The notes under the pieces: generated by a model
Databases searched by the model: none
Told to the model about the DNA's origin: nothing
The model's input: only the letters and a program-made list of their open reading frames with translations
Shown here: piece after piece, positions 8,401-15,179 of the stretch
Numbering within the stretch: the stretch's first letter is position 1
How the letters are laid out: every line of letters starts with the position of its first letter
Assembly (NCBI GenBank): GCA_964464755.1
Contig: CAYXGZ010000046.1
Location: 1-29,575 of the forward strand
Origin: CAYXGZ01 sp964464755
Lineage (GTDB): Bacteria; Planctomycetota; MHYJ01; JACPRB01
Length of the DNA stretch: 29,575 bases
Direction of reading: 5' to 3'
Made by a program: the position numbers and the translations under genes

Positions 8401-9174
8401 GCGCTGGGCCAGGCCCAGGTCGCCGATCTTGATCGCCCCGCCCTCCCCGATCATGAAGTTGTCCGGCTTCACGTCGCGGTGGATGATCTCCTTCTTGTGC
8501 GCGTACTCGAGGCCGCGGGCGGCGTCGAGGATCATCCGGACGGCGGTGGCGAAGTCCACCTTGCGCTGCTTGTTGAGGAGCTCTTGGACGCTGCCGCCCG
8601 GGACGTACTCCATCGAGAAGTAGTACAGGTCGTTCGCCTTCTTGACGTCGTAGACCTGCACGATGTTCGGGTGGTTGAGCTTGGCCGCCGCGCGCGCCTC
8701 GTGGACGAAGAGCTCGACGAAGTCCTTCTTCTTGCTGTGCTCCTCGCTGATGATCTTCAGCGCGACGTGCCGCTGGAGGTCGATCTGCTCGGCCTTGTAG
8801 ACGGTTCCCATGCCGCCGCGGCCGATGCGCTCGAGGATGCGGTAGCCGCCGATGCGCTGGCCGACCAGCCCGTCGACGGCCGCCTCGTCCCCGAGGAAGG
8901 AGAAGAGCGACTCGCCGAGCTTGATCAGGTCGCCGGGGGCGAGCTTGGCCTCCTTGGCGGGATGCCCGTTCAGGAGCGTCCCGTTCATGCTCTCGAGGTC
9001 GACCAGCCAGAACCCGTCGTCGCGGCCCTCGATCTTGAAGTGCATCCGCGACGCCATCGTGTCCTTGATCTGGATCGTCGCGGAGTTGTCCCGTCCGAAG
9101 ACGGTGGCGCCCTTCGGGGGGATCACGAAGACCTTCCCCCGATCGTTGCCCTTTTCGACGACGAGGCGCGGCAT
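5455..9174 (-). CDS. FHA-domain Ser/Thr protein kinase with large extracytoplasmic repeat region
   Basis: A 1239-residue protein in one frame. Residues 1-95 form an FHA phosphothreonine-binding domain with GRDNSATIQIKD, SRMH and LVDLESMNGTLLNG. Residues 111-371 form a Hanks-type kinase: glycine loop GRGGMGTVY (118-126), ATP-binding K140 in VALK, catalytic HRDVKPDN (232-239), metal-binding DLG in place of DFG (252-254), and APE (279-281). A transmembrane helix covers about 394-418. After it come a proline-rich linker and roughly 800 residues of charged helical repeats that would lie outside the cytoplasmic membrane. Two stretches near the C-terminus (RVQYSVLIEMFPDHERVRNG, KWYTKLQNDHPNHRKVKG) read as TPRs. 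This layout suits a sensor kinase that phosphorylates cytoplasmic targets. Ligand and targets are unknown. It lies 33 bp after the yggS stop and has its own -10-like box. Confidence 0.93.
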   Translation of the reverse strand: MPRLVVEKGNDRGKVFVIPPKGATVFGRDNSATIQIKDTMASRMHFKIEGRDDGFWLVDLESMNGTLLNGHPAKEAKLAPGDLIKLGESLFSFLGDEAAVDGLVGQRIGGYRILERIGRGGMGTVYKAEQIDLQRHVALKIISEEHSKKKDFVELFVHEARAAAKLNHPNIVQVYDVKKANDLYYFSMEYVPGGSVQELLNKQRKVDFATAVRMILDAARGLEYAHKKEIIHRDVKPDNFMIGEGGAIKIGDLGLAQRLGEKLSADDENSVIGTPHYIAPEQVLGRPADYRSDIYALGSTMYRMIAGFTPFQAPSVRDLVNKKAREDATPLAQACADVPARLSEICAKMMARNPDQRYQSLGETIVDLEKYVRDSTGQQPPDAGTALVAVGNRRLLVAAVALLAVVLLGGVVGAIWVMNRPPDPLAPSPTATPVPDDDRGAEAKMDLARTAELKLDAKKPEDIQEVIKLFAEVSERWPASPFAAEAQQRKAALEQRLREFRAEQQLLALDESDKNAWAQILQTFQAGREDLTEADRSILAYQNFSQDEAHKGTPAAAKAGAWADRLLEWKSQVQTRRAALETVRAEANADVDKRRFQAAWERYNRFVSDTLAIKLDPTDRYNSLLYESIARKLQERLVETDRVAWYEIEKQTKTLEAAGQYRAAMELCDPVVRDSTSDPRRFAQIRQKELQEKWTEQKVRAEQLLAEEIRRKEEEDLRDFEDWARKWRSRVVAFDAKAAADDAARISALANGSFPRSPSTAERLRRRATELRLVADLRDAFIKAWSDTKGGVPRPIDLGTLAGTLVRVTEKMVVVKIQGGGEAEFGFADIARNPDTAGRFLTFLRGFVREPDSRWNCGLAVYAFELGQWERAAELLRVLDRVTDEEVKRFVAFYKPMAEEGRYHDADEVEAQKHLDRLEGLAKDLDSAARIDAAIRECAYLAGMYAKTRVATDKKARIEELRKLVESRGGEDAKRRKKEADYRKIQTLRSTHTGYVRERDSQIYTDLGKLPDKLERNYHTAEAYFAYREHQKSSNTLRQLLEDLMGAAARRQPEVTALLARGSLAAARNAVLRNDPAGAGVILAKATDALKEQNREPDWWTGLKGAHAVWMRELAEHQKRWGDRLEKLEEALQDAPEAGPLWDLAQGREVLRDYLEARVQYSVLIEMFPDHERVRNGDALWRLAETCWQFRDLADAKKWYTKLQNDHPNHRKVKGRDSDGTYARLVAIADLEGKTGASK

Positions 9175-9182
9175 GGTCGGTC

Positions 9183-9190
9183 AGTATATA
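9183..9190 (-). promoter_or_regulatory. Probable -10 region for the FHA-kinase gene
   Basis: The minus strand reads TATATACT here, containing both TATATA and TATACT, in the 33-bp gap before the ATG at 9174. TATACT ends 8 nt before the start codon, and no Shine-Dalgarno sequence is present, so the message would be leaderless or nearly so. No clear -35 is visible at the right distance. Confidence 0.4.
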
Positions 9191-9193
9191 CGG

Positions 9194-9207
9194 CCCGCGG
9201 AGGCGGG
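9194..9207. terminator. Short GC-rich inverted repeat after the yggS stop
   Basis: CCCGC (9194-9198) and GCGGG (9203-9207) form a perfect 5-bp stem with a 4-base loop, directly abutting the yggS TAA stop (9208-9210). On the minus strand no U-run follows, so if it ends transcription of the lipoprotein-yggS pair it is weak or factor-assisted. Confidence 0.25.
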
Positions 9208-9882
9208 TTATTGCGGATTCAAACCCTCGAAGAGGGCCGTCCCCACGCGCACGATCGTGGCCCCCTCCTCCACCGCCTCCTCGAAATCCCCGCTCATTCC
9301 CATCGAGAGTCCCCCGAGCCCGAGGCGGCCCGCGGCCTCGCGCAGGGCCCTGAAATGAGGACGTGCCGAACCGGCCGGTCCCTCCGGGGCCATCGTCATG
9401 AGGCCCTCGACCCGGAGGTGCGGGCAGGCCTCCCGGACCCGGGCCAGCGCGTCCGGCAGCTCGGGCGGGCTCCAGCCCGACTTGCTCGCCTCGCCGCTGA
9501 CGTTCGCCTGCACGTAGACGGGGAGCACCCGGCCGGAGGCCGAGAGCCGCTTCTCCAGCTCCCCGGCGAGGTCGTGGCGGTCGAGCGAGTGGAGCACCTG
9601 GAAGGCCTCCAGGACCTTGCGGGCCTTGTTGGTCTGGAGGCGGCCGATGAAGTGCCACGTGGCCGGCCGGCGGAGGCCCGCCACTCGCTCGGCGCCCTCG
9701 ACGGCGCGGTTCTCCCCGAGGTCGCGCTGGCCGAGCTCCAGCAGGGCCTCGACCACGGGCACGCCGACGGACTTGGTGACGGCGACGAGGGTGACCGTCC
9801 CGGGGTCCCGGCCTGCGCGGCGGCAGGCGGCCTCGATCCGGGCGCGGACGGCCCCGAGGTTGGCGCGGAGCCGCTCGATCAT
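9208..9882 (-). CDS. yggS: YggS/PROSC-family pyridoxal phosphate homeostasis protein
   Basis: A 224-residue single-domain TIM-barrel PLP protein (PLPBP family), the usual length for the family. The PLP-binding lysine is K37 in LVAVTKSV. Other family signatures are LGENRAVEGAERV, WHFIGRLQTNK, VYVQANVSGEASKSG, GLMTMAP, LSMGMSGDFEEAVEEGATIVRVGTALFEG. Members bind PLP without clear catalysis and affect vitamin B6 and amino acid balance. The ATG at 9882 overlaps the stop of the upstream lipoprotein gene (ATGA), giving translational coupling. In many bacteria yggS sits near pilT; here pilT is 3.8 kb downstream on the same strand, behind the kinase gene, so a distant remnant of that arrangement is possible. 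Confidence 0.95.
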   Translation of the reverse strand: MIERLRANLGAVRARIEAACRRAGRDPGTVTLVAVTKSVGVPVVEALLELGQRDLGENRAVEGAERVAGLRRPATWHFIGRLQTNKARKVLEAFQVLHSLDRHDLAGELEKRLSASGRVLPVYVQANVSGEASKSGWSPPELPDALARVREACPHLRVEGLMTMAPEGPAGSARPHFRALREAAGRLGLGGLSMGMSGDFEEAVEEGATIVRVGTALFEGLNPQ

Positions 9883-10919
9883 GAGGACGGGAAGAGGTCG
9901 GCGGGCTCGATGTACGAGCGGCGGATCAGGAGGTCCCGGAGGATCTTGCGGTTCTGCGTCATCTTCTCGTATTCGAGCTTGCGGCGAATCAGGGGCTGGG
10001 CCTCGTCGAAGTTCCGCGCCTTCTCCTCGATCTTCCCGATCAGGTAGAAGAGGTTGACCGTGTTCCGGTCGTGCACGACCTCGCTGACCTCGCCCTGCTT
10101 GAGCTTCCGGAAGATCACGTCGTTCGTCGAGGGCTCGAATTCCGAGACGTCGGGCGATAGGCCCGAGTAGCGGAAGATCGGCTTGCCCGTGGCGTCCTTG
10201 GGCATGCGCTGGGCGTCGAGGTAGTGCATCGCCATTGCGACCGGGTCGTCGCCCTGGAGCAGGCGGCGGCGCACGGACTCGGCCACGCGGACGAAGCGCG
10301 CTCGCTCCTCGGCGTCGCCGTGCACCCAGCAGAGCCGGAAGACGTCCACGACGAGGATCTCCCGGAACTCGTCCTTGTGCCCGTCGAAGTAGGTCTTCAT
10401 CTCGTCGGGCGAGACGAACTCGAGCAGGATGCGGCTGTTCAGCGAGGGGTTGCGCGTGCTGTCGAAGATCATCTTCTGCACGAGGTGGTGCATGAGGAGC
10501 ATCGAGCGCCGCTGCTCGCGGAACTCGCTGAGGCTCATGCCGAGGGTGCGGGAGATGTAGGACAGGAAGTCCGTGTCGCTGCGGAACTGCTTCCGCTCGT
10601 TCTTGATCGAGTCGTCGATCTGGGAGTCGCTGATCTTCACGCCGTATTTCTTCGCCTCCTGCTGGAAGAGGCGCTCCTCGGCGATCTGGCGCAGGGTCGC
10701 GAGGCGGTACTGCTCCCGCTGGGCGGGGTCCTTGACCTTGATGCGGAGCTCGACCTCGTCCCAGGTGACGATCTCGCCGTTCACGCGGGCGGCGATGCCG
10801 CCGGGCCGGGAGGCGACGGGCTCCGGGGGCGACCACGGGGTGCCGCCGGCCGTGGTGACCGCGGGGGGCGGCGCCGAGCAGGCCGCGAGCAGCAGGAGCG
10901 CGGGGAGGAGCCGGAGCAT
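9879..10919 (-). CDS. SurA-like lipoprotein (SurA N-terminal domain, degenerate parvulin domain)
   Basis: A 346-residue exported protein. The first 14 residues form a short lipoprotein signal with lipobox LAAC (lipidated Cys14). After a Pro-rich linker comes a SurA/PrsA-type chaperone domain: ARVNGEIVTWDEVELRIK, ATLRQIAEERLFQQEAKKYGVKISDSQIDDSI and a helical FLSYISRTLGMSLSEFREQRR. The C-terminal part (about 200-315) reads as a parvulin prolyl isomerase fold, ending in FRKLKQGEVSEVVHDRNTVNLFYLIGKIEEK, but the typical active-site pattern is poorly kept. It probably assists folding of exported or outer-membrane proteins. ATG 10919 is preferred over the longer open frame to 11063, which would overlap xerD and lose the lipobox. 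A promoter lies immediately upstream. Confidence 0.88.
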   Translation of the reverse strand: MLRLLPALLLLAACSAPPPAVTTAGGTPWSPPEPVASRPGGIAARVNGEIVTWDEVELRIKVKDPAQREQYRLATLRQIAEERLFQQEAKKYGVKISDSQIDDSIKNERKQFRSDTDFLSYISRTLGMSLSEFREQRRSMLLMHHLVQKMIFDSTRNPSLNSRILLEFVSPDEMKTYFDGHKDEFREILVVDVFRLCWVHGDAEERARFVRVAESVRRRLLQGDDPVAMAMHYLDAQRMPKDATGKPIFRYSGLSPDVSEFEPSTNDVIFRKLKQGEVSEVVHDRNTVNLFYLIGKIEEKARNFDEAQPLIRRKLEYEKMTQNRKILRDLLIRRSYIEPADLFPSS

Positions 10920-10926
10920 GGGGTCC

Positions 10927-10954
10927 AGTGTACCGCGGCCGCGTCGGGGATCAA
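10927..10954 (-). promoter_or_regulatory. Promoter for the SurA-like lipoprotein/yggS operon
   Basis: On the minus strand, -35 TTGATC (10954-10949), a 16-bp spacer and -10 TACACT (10932-10927). Each hexamer matches 4 of 6 consensus bases. The -10 box ends 7 nt before the ATG at 10919, so transcription would begin at or one base before the start codon. No Shine-Dalgarno sequence is present. Confidence 0.5.
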
Positions 10955-10995
10955 CTCCGGGGCCGCTTCCTGCCGATGTACTCCACGGGATCCCC

Positions 10996-11877
10996 ATGCA
11001 GGAACTAATCGACGATTTCCTCGACTGGCTGAAGGTGGAAGCGGGCTCCAGCCCCCACACCATCGCGGCGTACCGGCGCGACCTCGACCGCTTCGCCGAG
11101 TACGCGCTCGAGCGATCCGCGACGGGCCCCGCGGACCTCTCCCCCGCCCTCCTCGAGGACTACCCGCCCCGCCTCGTGGACGCGGGCTTCGCCCCCGCGT
11201 CCTGCGCGAGGGCCGTGGCCGCCCTGCGTTCCTTGCTCGGCTTCCTGTTCCGCGAGCGGCGGGTTCCCAAGGACCTCTCGAAGCACCTCCCGATCCCGGC
11301 CCGTCGCCAGGAGCTGCCGGAGTTCCTCGGGCCCGAGGAGACGGCCCGGCTCGTCGAGAACGGCAACTACCGCAGCGCCCACCCCCACCGCGACCGCGCG
11401 ATCCTCGAGGTGCTCTACGCGACCGGGTGCCGGGTCTCGGAGCTCTGCGGCCTCCGCGTCCACGACGCGCACCTCGACGCGGGTTACGTGCGGCTCTTCG
11501 GCAAGGGCTCCAAGGAACGCGTCGTGCCGCTCGGCGGCCAGGCCGTCTCGGCGCTGCGCTCCTACCTGGAGCTGGAACGGCCCGCGCTCGCGGACGGGAG
11601 CGACGCGCTCTTCCTGGGATCGCGGGGCGTGGCGATCCACCGGATCTCGGTGTGGAAGATCGTGAAGAAGGCGGCGGAGGGGGCCCGCGTCGGCGGCCGC
11701 GCCTACCCGCACGCGCTGCGGCACTCGTTCGCGACCCACCTCGTCGAGGGCGGGGCCGACCTGCGCTACGTCCAGGAGATGCTCGGCCACGCGGACATCA
11801 GCACGACGCAGATCTACACCCACGTGGACCAGTCGCGGCTCAAGGCCATCCACGCCAAGTTCCACCCGCGGGCGTGA
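10996..11877 (+). CDS. xerD: Tyrosine recombinase XerD
   Basis: A 293-residue recombinase, the usual XerD length. The core-binding domain (about 1-95) contains GSSPHTIAAYRRDLDRF. The catalytic domain carries R146 (TGCRVSELCGL), K in FGKGSKERVVPLG, H239-x-x-R242 (YPHALRHSFATHLV), H265 (EMLGHADISTTQIYTHV) and the nucleophile Y274. The ending DQSRLKAIHAKFHPRA is close to the E. coli XerD C-terminus and separates it from the XerC encoded at 2263-3114. XerD is activated by FtsK and makes the first exchange at dif. It is divergent from the lipoprotein gene (76-bp gap) and converges on the zinc-ribbon gene, the two stops abutting inside the palindrome TGATCA. ATG 10996 has only a weak GGGA upstream. 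Confidence 0.95.
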   Translation: MQELIDDFLDWLKVEAGSSPHTIAAYRRDLDRFAEYALERSATGPADLSPALLEDYPPRLVDAGFAPASCARAVAALRSLLGFLFRERRVPKDLSKHLPIPARRQELPEFLGPEETARLVENGNYRSAHPHRDRAILEVLYATGCRVSELCGLRVHDAHLDAGYVRLFGKGSKERVVPLGGQAVSALRSYLELERPALADGSDALFLGSRGVAIHRISVWKIVKKAAEGARVGGRAYPHALRHSFATHLVEGGADLRYVQEMLGHADISTTQIYTHVDQSRLKAIHAKFHPRA

Positions 11878-12795
11878 TCACTTGATCGCGTAGCGCGTCA
11901 GCTTCCAGTCCTCGAGCTTGTCCGGGGGACCGGAGATGCGCCGCACGATGCCCGCGCCGGGCGCGTACCAGAGCTCCTCGTGGAACGGATCGCCGGCCCG
12001 CGTGCCCCCGATCACGACCTTGACGCAGCGGAACTTCCCCGCGGGCACCTCGGCCACGTCGAGGGCGGTCCGGAACGACAGCTTCCAGGGCTGGCTGCGG
12101 CCGCCGGGCTGCACGAGCTGGCCCTCGTAGTCCCACGAGTCGTCGCCGAGGAGCGGGAGCTTCGCCAGGCGCACGGGCGGTTCGAGCTTCAGCCGCTCGC
12201 CGCCCCGGATCAGCTCGACGAGGTAGACCCCGTCGGTCGCGTACTTCCAGGCCTCGCGTGACCCGGAGCCCGTGGAGATCTCGAAGACGGGGAGGTAGTC
12301 CGCGGACATCGAGCTCGACGTCACCCGCCGGTCCTCGCCCCGGTCGCCGCACTGGTAGCTCCACTCCGCCGCCTTGCCGATCGGCACCAGCGAGGTGGGC
12401 GCCGACTGGAGCAGCCCGTCGAACGTGACGACCGAGGCCCGGGTCTCGATGTGCTGCCTCAGCTCGCGCGAGGAGGCCTTCAGGAAGAGCACGCCGACCG
12501 CGACGGCGAGCGCGGCGACGAGCGCCCCCGCGGTGAGCAGCAGGCGCCGGATCGAGAAGCGCTTGGCGAGCTTGGCCTCGATCTCGGGCTTCAGCGCCGC
12601 GTTCTCCGGGAAGTGCTGGGCCTTCTGCTCGGGCGTCATGTGCTCGGCGACGAGGGGGACGCGGACGATCGCGGAGCACTTGCGGCAACGGACGCGGTGG
12701 TCGGGCTCGTAGCGCATGAGGTGGAAGCGCGTCAGGCACTGCGGACACTCGAGGATGAAGCTGGGCATGGGTCCCGCCACGGCGGCCACGGTCAT
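11878..12795 (-). CDS. Zinc-ribbon, single-pass membrane protein of unknown function
   Basis: A 305-residue protein. Near the N-terminus are two CxxC pairs (C17/C20 in LECPQC and C37/C40 in VRCRKC) forming a zinc ribbon in the cytoplasm. A transmembrane helix follows at about 84-106. The remaining ~200 residues would lie outside the membrane and look beta-rich: WSYQCGDRGEDRRVTS, ADYLPVFEIST, VAEVPAGKFRCVKVVIGG, ELWYAPGAGIVRRISG. The last two phrases resemble periplasmic domains of the DUF3108/LolA-like type, where a conserved WYAPGVG-like motif occurs, but this is only a resemblance. The ATG at 12795 is fixed by an ideal ribosome binding site. An internal ATG at 12768 would also keep the ribbon. 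Divergent from copA. Confidence 0.87.
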   Translation of the reverse strand: MTVAAVAGPMPSFILECPQCLTRFHLMRYEPDHRVRCRKCSAIVRVPLVAEHMTPEQKAQHFPENAALKPEIEAKLAKRFSIRRLLLTAGALVAALAVAVGVLFLKASSRELRQHIETRASVVTFDGLLQSAPTSLVPIGKAAEWSYQCGDRGEDRRVTSSSMSADYLPVFEISTGSGSREAWKYATDGVYLVELIRGGERLKLEPPVRLAKLPLLGDDSWDYEGQLVQPGGRSQPWKLSFRTALDVAEVPAGKFRCVKVVIGGTRAGDPFHEELWYAPGAGIVRRISGPPDKLEDWKLTRYAIK

Positions 12796-12800
12796 GGTTT

Positions 12801-12805
12801 CCTCC
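12801..12805 (-). promoter_or_regulatory. Strong Shine-Dalgarno site deciding the zinc-ribbon gene start
   Basis: GGAGG on the minus strand, 5 nt before ATG 12795. It is one of the few textbook ribosome binding sites in the window, and it rules in the longer start. Confidence 0.8.
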
Positions 12806-12839
12806 CCGATCTTAGCATCCGACGCCCCAACCCATTACG

Positions 12840-15173
12840 ATGGTGCGGAATTCGCCCATGGGCTCCACGCTCGATCTCCCGATCCGCGGCATGCACTGCG
12901 CGGGCTGCGTCGCCTCGGTCGAGGAGGCCGCGCGGGCGGTTCCCGGCGTGCGCTCCGCCTCCGCCAACTTCGCCTCCGAGCGGGCGCACCTGGAGGTCGA
13001 GGAGGGCTTCGACCCCGCCGCCTTCCAGAAGGAACTCGCGGCCCGGGGCTACCGGCTCGCCCCCGAGCGCCGCGCCTGGACCGTCGGAGGCCTCGAGTCC
13101 GCGGCCTCCGTTCCCGCGCTGGAGGCGGCGTTGAAGCGGCTCCCCGGCGTCCTCGCCGCGGACCTCAACGCGGGATCGCGGACGCTGATCCTGGACGTCG
13201 TGCCCCCGCTCTTCGACGAGAAGGCGCTGGCGGGACTGGGCCTGGCCCTTTCGCCCCGTTCCCTCGAGGAGGGGCCCGATCCCGAGGAGCGCTCGCTCCG
13301 GCTCCGGGTGCTCGTCGCCGCTCCGCTCTCCGCGGCCTTGATGTGGATGGCGATGTCCCACGCCCTGCATCTCCCCGCCTGGTGGCAGGTCGTCCCGGCG
13401 GCGATCGTGGTCTACGGCTGCGGCTGGCCCTACCACGCCGGCCTCCTGGGCGCGATCCGCCGGCTCCGCGGCGACATGTCGACGCTCATCTCCCTCGGGA
13501 CGAACGCGGCGTTCCTCGCGAGCTCGTGGAGCCTGCTCCGGTCGGCGGAACCCGTGCTCTACTTCGACACGGCCGCGATGATCGTCGCGGTGGTGCTCCT
13601 AGGTCGCTGGCTGGAACTCCGCGCCCGCCGGGGGACGCGCGAGGCGCTCCGGGCGATCGCCGGGCTGCTCCCCAAGTCCGCGATCCGCGTGCGCGACGGA
13701 CGCGAGGAGGAGGTCCCGGTCGGCGAGCTCCGCGCCGGCGACGTCCTGCGACTCAAGCCCGGCGGGCGAGTCCCCGCGGACGGCGTCGTGATCGCCGGAG
13801 CCACCGAGGTCGACGAGTCGATGCTCACCGGGGAGCCCCTGCCCGTCCCGCGCGGAATCGGCGACGCGCTTCTGGGAGGGACGATCAACGGAACCGGGGC
13901 CGTGGACGTGAAGGTGACGGGCGCCGGCGAGGACAGCGCGGCGGCTCGGATCCAGCGACTCGTCGCGGAGGCCCAGGGTTCCAAGGCGCCGATCCAGCGG
14001 CTCGCGGACCGGATCGCGGCCGCCTTCGTTCCCGCCGTGTTGGGGGCCGCGCTTCTCACGGCCATTGCGTGGATGCTGCTCGGCCGGCCCGACGCGGCGC
14101 TGACGTCCTCGGTCGCCGTCCTGGTCGTGGCCTGCCCCTGCGCGATGGGCCTGGCGGCGCCGGCCGCCGTGATGGTCGCCGTCGGTCGGGCCGCGCGGCT
14201 CGGGGTGCTGGTGAAGGGCGCCGTCGCGCTGGAGCAGCTGGCCCGCGTGGATCGCATCGCGTTCGACAAGACCGGGACCCTGACCTCGGGCCGGCCCCGC
14301 GTCGTCGCCGTCGAGCCCGAGAAGTCGGGCGGCCTCGAGCTCGCGGCCGCCGTCGAGCGCGGCGCGGAGCACCCGATCGCGAGGGCCATCGCCGCCGCCG
14401 TGCCGGGTGGACGACGGGCGGACGACGTGAAGATCCGCCCGGGCCTCGGGGCCTTGGGGATGCTGGACGGCGAGGAGATCGCCGTCGGCAGCCCGGCGTT
14501 CCTCGACCTGCTCGGGATCCCGGGCCCCTACCCCGCTTCGCGACCCGCCTCGACGGCGATCCACGTCGCGAAGGGCGGCCGCTGGGTCGCGGCGATCCAC
14601 CTGCAGGACTCGATCCGCGGCGATGCGGCCGCGGCGTTGGCCGAGTTGCGGGCGCTCGGCCTGGAGCCCGTGCTGATTTCGGGCGACGAGGAGGCGGCCG
14701 CGCGATCCGTGGGCGCCGCGCTGGGCATCTCCGACGTGCGGGGGCGGGTCCAGCCCGCCGACAAGGCGGACGCGGTCAAGTCCCTCCGCGCCGGGGCTCG
14801 CGTCGTGGCCATGGTGGGCGACGGGATCAACGACGGCCCGGCGCTCGCCGCGGCGGACGTCGGGATCGCGGTCGGCCAGGGCACGGACGTCGCGATCGAG
14901 TCCGCGGACGTGGTCCTCGTGAAGGGCGGGCTCGGGAAGATCGCGGCCGCCGTCCGGCTCGCTCGGGCGACCCGGAGGACCATCTACCAGAACTTCGCGT
15001 GGGCGGCGGGCTACAACGTCCTGCTCATCCCGGTCGCGGCGGGCGTGCTGCGCCCGTTCGGCGTCACGCTCGACCCGATGCTCGCCGCCGTCGCCATGGC
15101 GCTGTCCTCGGTCTCGGTGCTGGCCAATTCCCTGCGGCTGGGAAGGTTCGGCTCCCGGCCGTCCGTCCCGTAA
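12840..15173 (+). CDS. copA: Copper(I)-exporting P1B-type ATPase (CopA-like)
   Basis: A 777-residue heavy-metal P-type ATPase. An N-terminal metal-binding HMA domain has GMHCAGC (C20, C23). A second HMA-like domain follows (about residues 80-145) in which the metal cysteines are gone: GGLESAAS stands where GMxCxxC is expected. The pump core has actuator TGEP, the membrane metal site CPC (432-434), phosphorylation DKTGT (D476), the HP motif EHPIARA and GDGINDGPALAAADVGIA. Tyr-Asn in AAGYNVLL (TM7) and Met plus Ser-Ser in MALSSVSVLAN (TM8) mark Cu(I) specificity. ATG 12840 and ATG 12858 are both possible starts; the second has GCGGA upstream. It heads a + strand run with the HEAT-repeat gene 6 bp downstream. 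Confidence 0.95.
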   Translation: MVRNSPMGSTLDLPIRGMHCAGCVASVEEAARAVPGVRSASANFASERAHLEVEEGFDPAAFQKELAARGYRLAPERRAWTVGGLESAASVPALEAALKRLPGVLAADLNAGSRTLILDVVPPLFDEKALAGLGLALSPRSLEEGPDPEERSLRLRVLVAAPLSAALMWMAMSHALHLPAWWQVVPAAIVVYGCGWPYHAGLLGAIRRLRGDMSTLISLGTNAAFLASSWSLLRSAEPVLYFDTAAMIVAVVLLGRWLELRARRGTREALRAIAGLLPKSAIRVRDGREEEVPVGELRAGDVLRLKPGGRVPADGVVIAGATEVDESMLTGEPLPVPRGIGDALLGGTINGTGAVDVKVTGAGEDSAAARIQRLVAEAQGSKAPIQRLADRIAAAFVPAVLGAALLTAIAWMLLGRPDAALTSSVAVLVVACPCAMGLAAPAAVMVAVGRAARLGVLVKGAVALEQLARVDRIAFDKTGTLTSGRPRVVAVEPEKSGGLELAAAVERGAEHPIARAIAAAVPGGRRADDVKIRPGLGALGMLDGEEIAVGSPAFLDLLGIPGPYPASRPASTAIHVAKGGRWVAAIHLQDSIRGDAAAALAELRALGLEPVLISGDEEAAARSVGAALGISDVRGRVQPADKADAVKSLRAGARVVAMVGDGINDGPALAAADVGIAVGQGTDVAIESADVVLVKGGLGKIAAAVRLARATRRTIYQNFAWAAGYNVLLIPVAAGVLRPFGVTLDPMLAAVAMALSSVSVLANSLRLGRFGSRPSVP

Positions 15174-15179
15174 CATGGG

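Noticed and set aside
4456..10047. An uninterrupted + strand frame of 1863 codons opposite pilT, the FHA-kinase and yggS.
   Set aside because: The minus strand carries well-known families throughout. The + translation is Arg/Ala/Gly/Leu-rich low-complexity, the usual antisense shadow of GC-rich genes. Similar shadows at 3653-9658 (-) and 12716-17911 (+) were dropped for the same reason.
2263..11877. Two tyrosine recombinases as signs of an integrated mobile element.
   Set aside because: Both have housekeeping XerC and XerD endings and lengths, lie among core genes, and no second dif-like copy, direct repeat or phage gene is visible.
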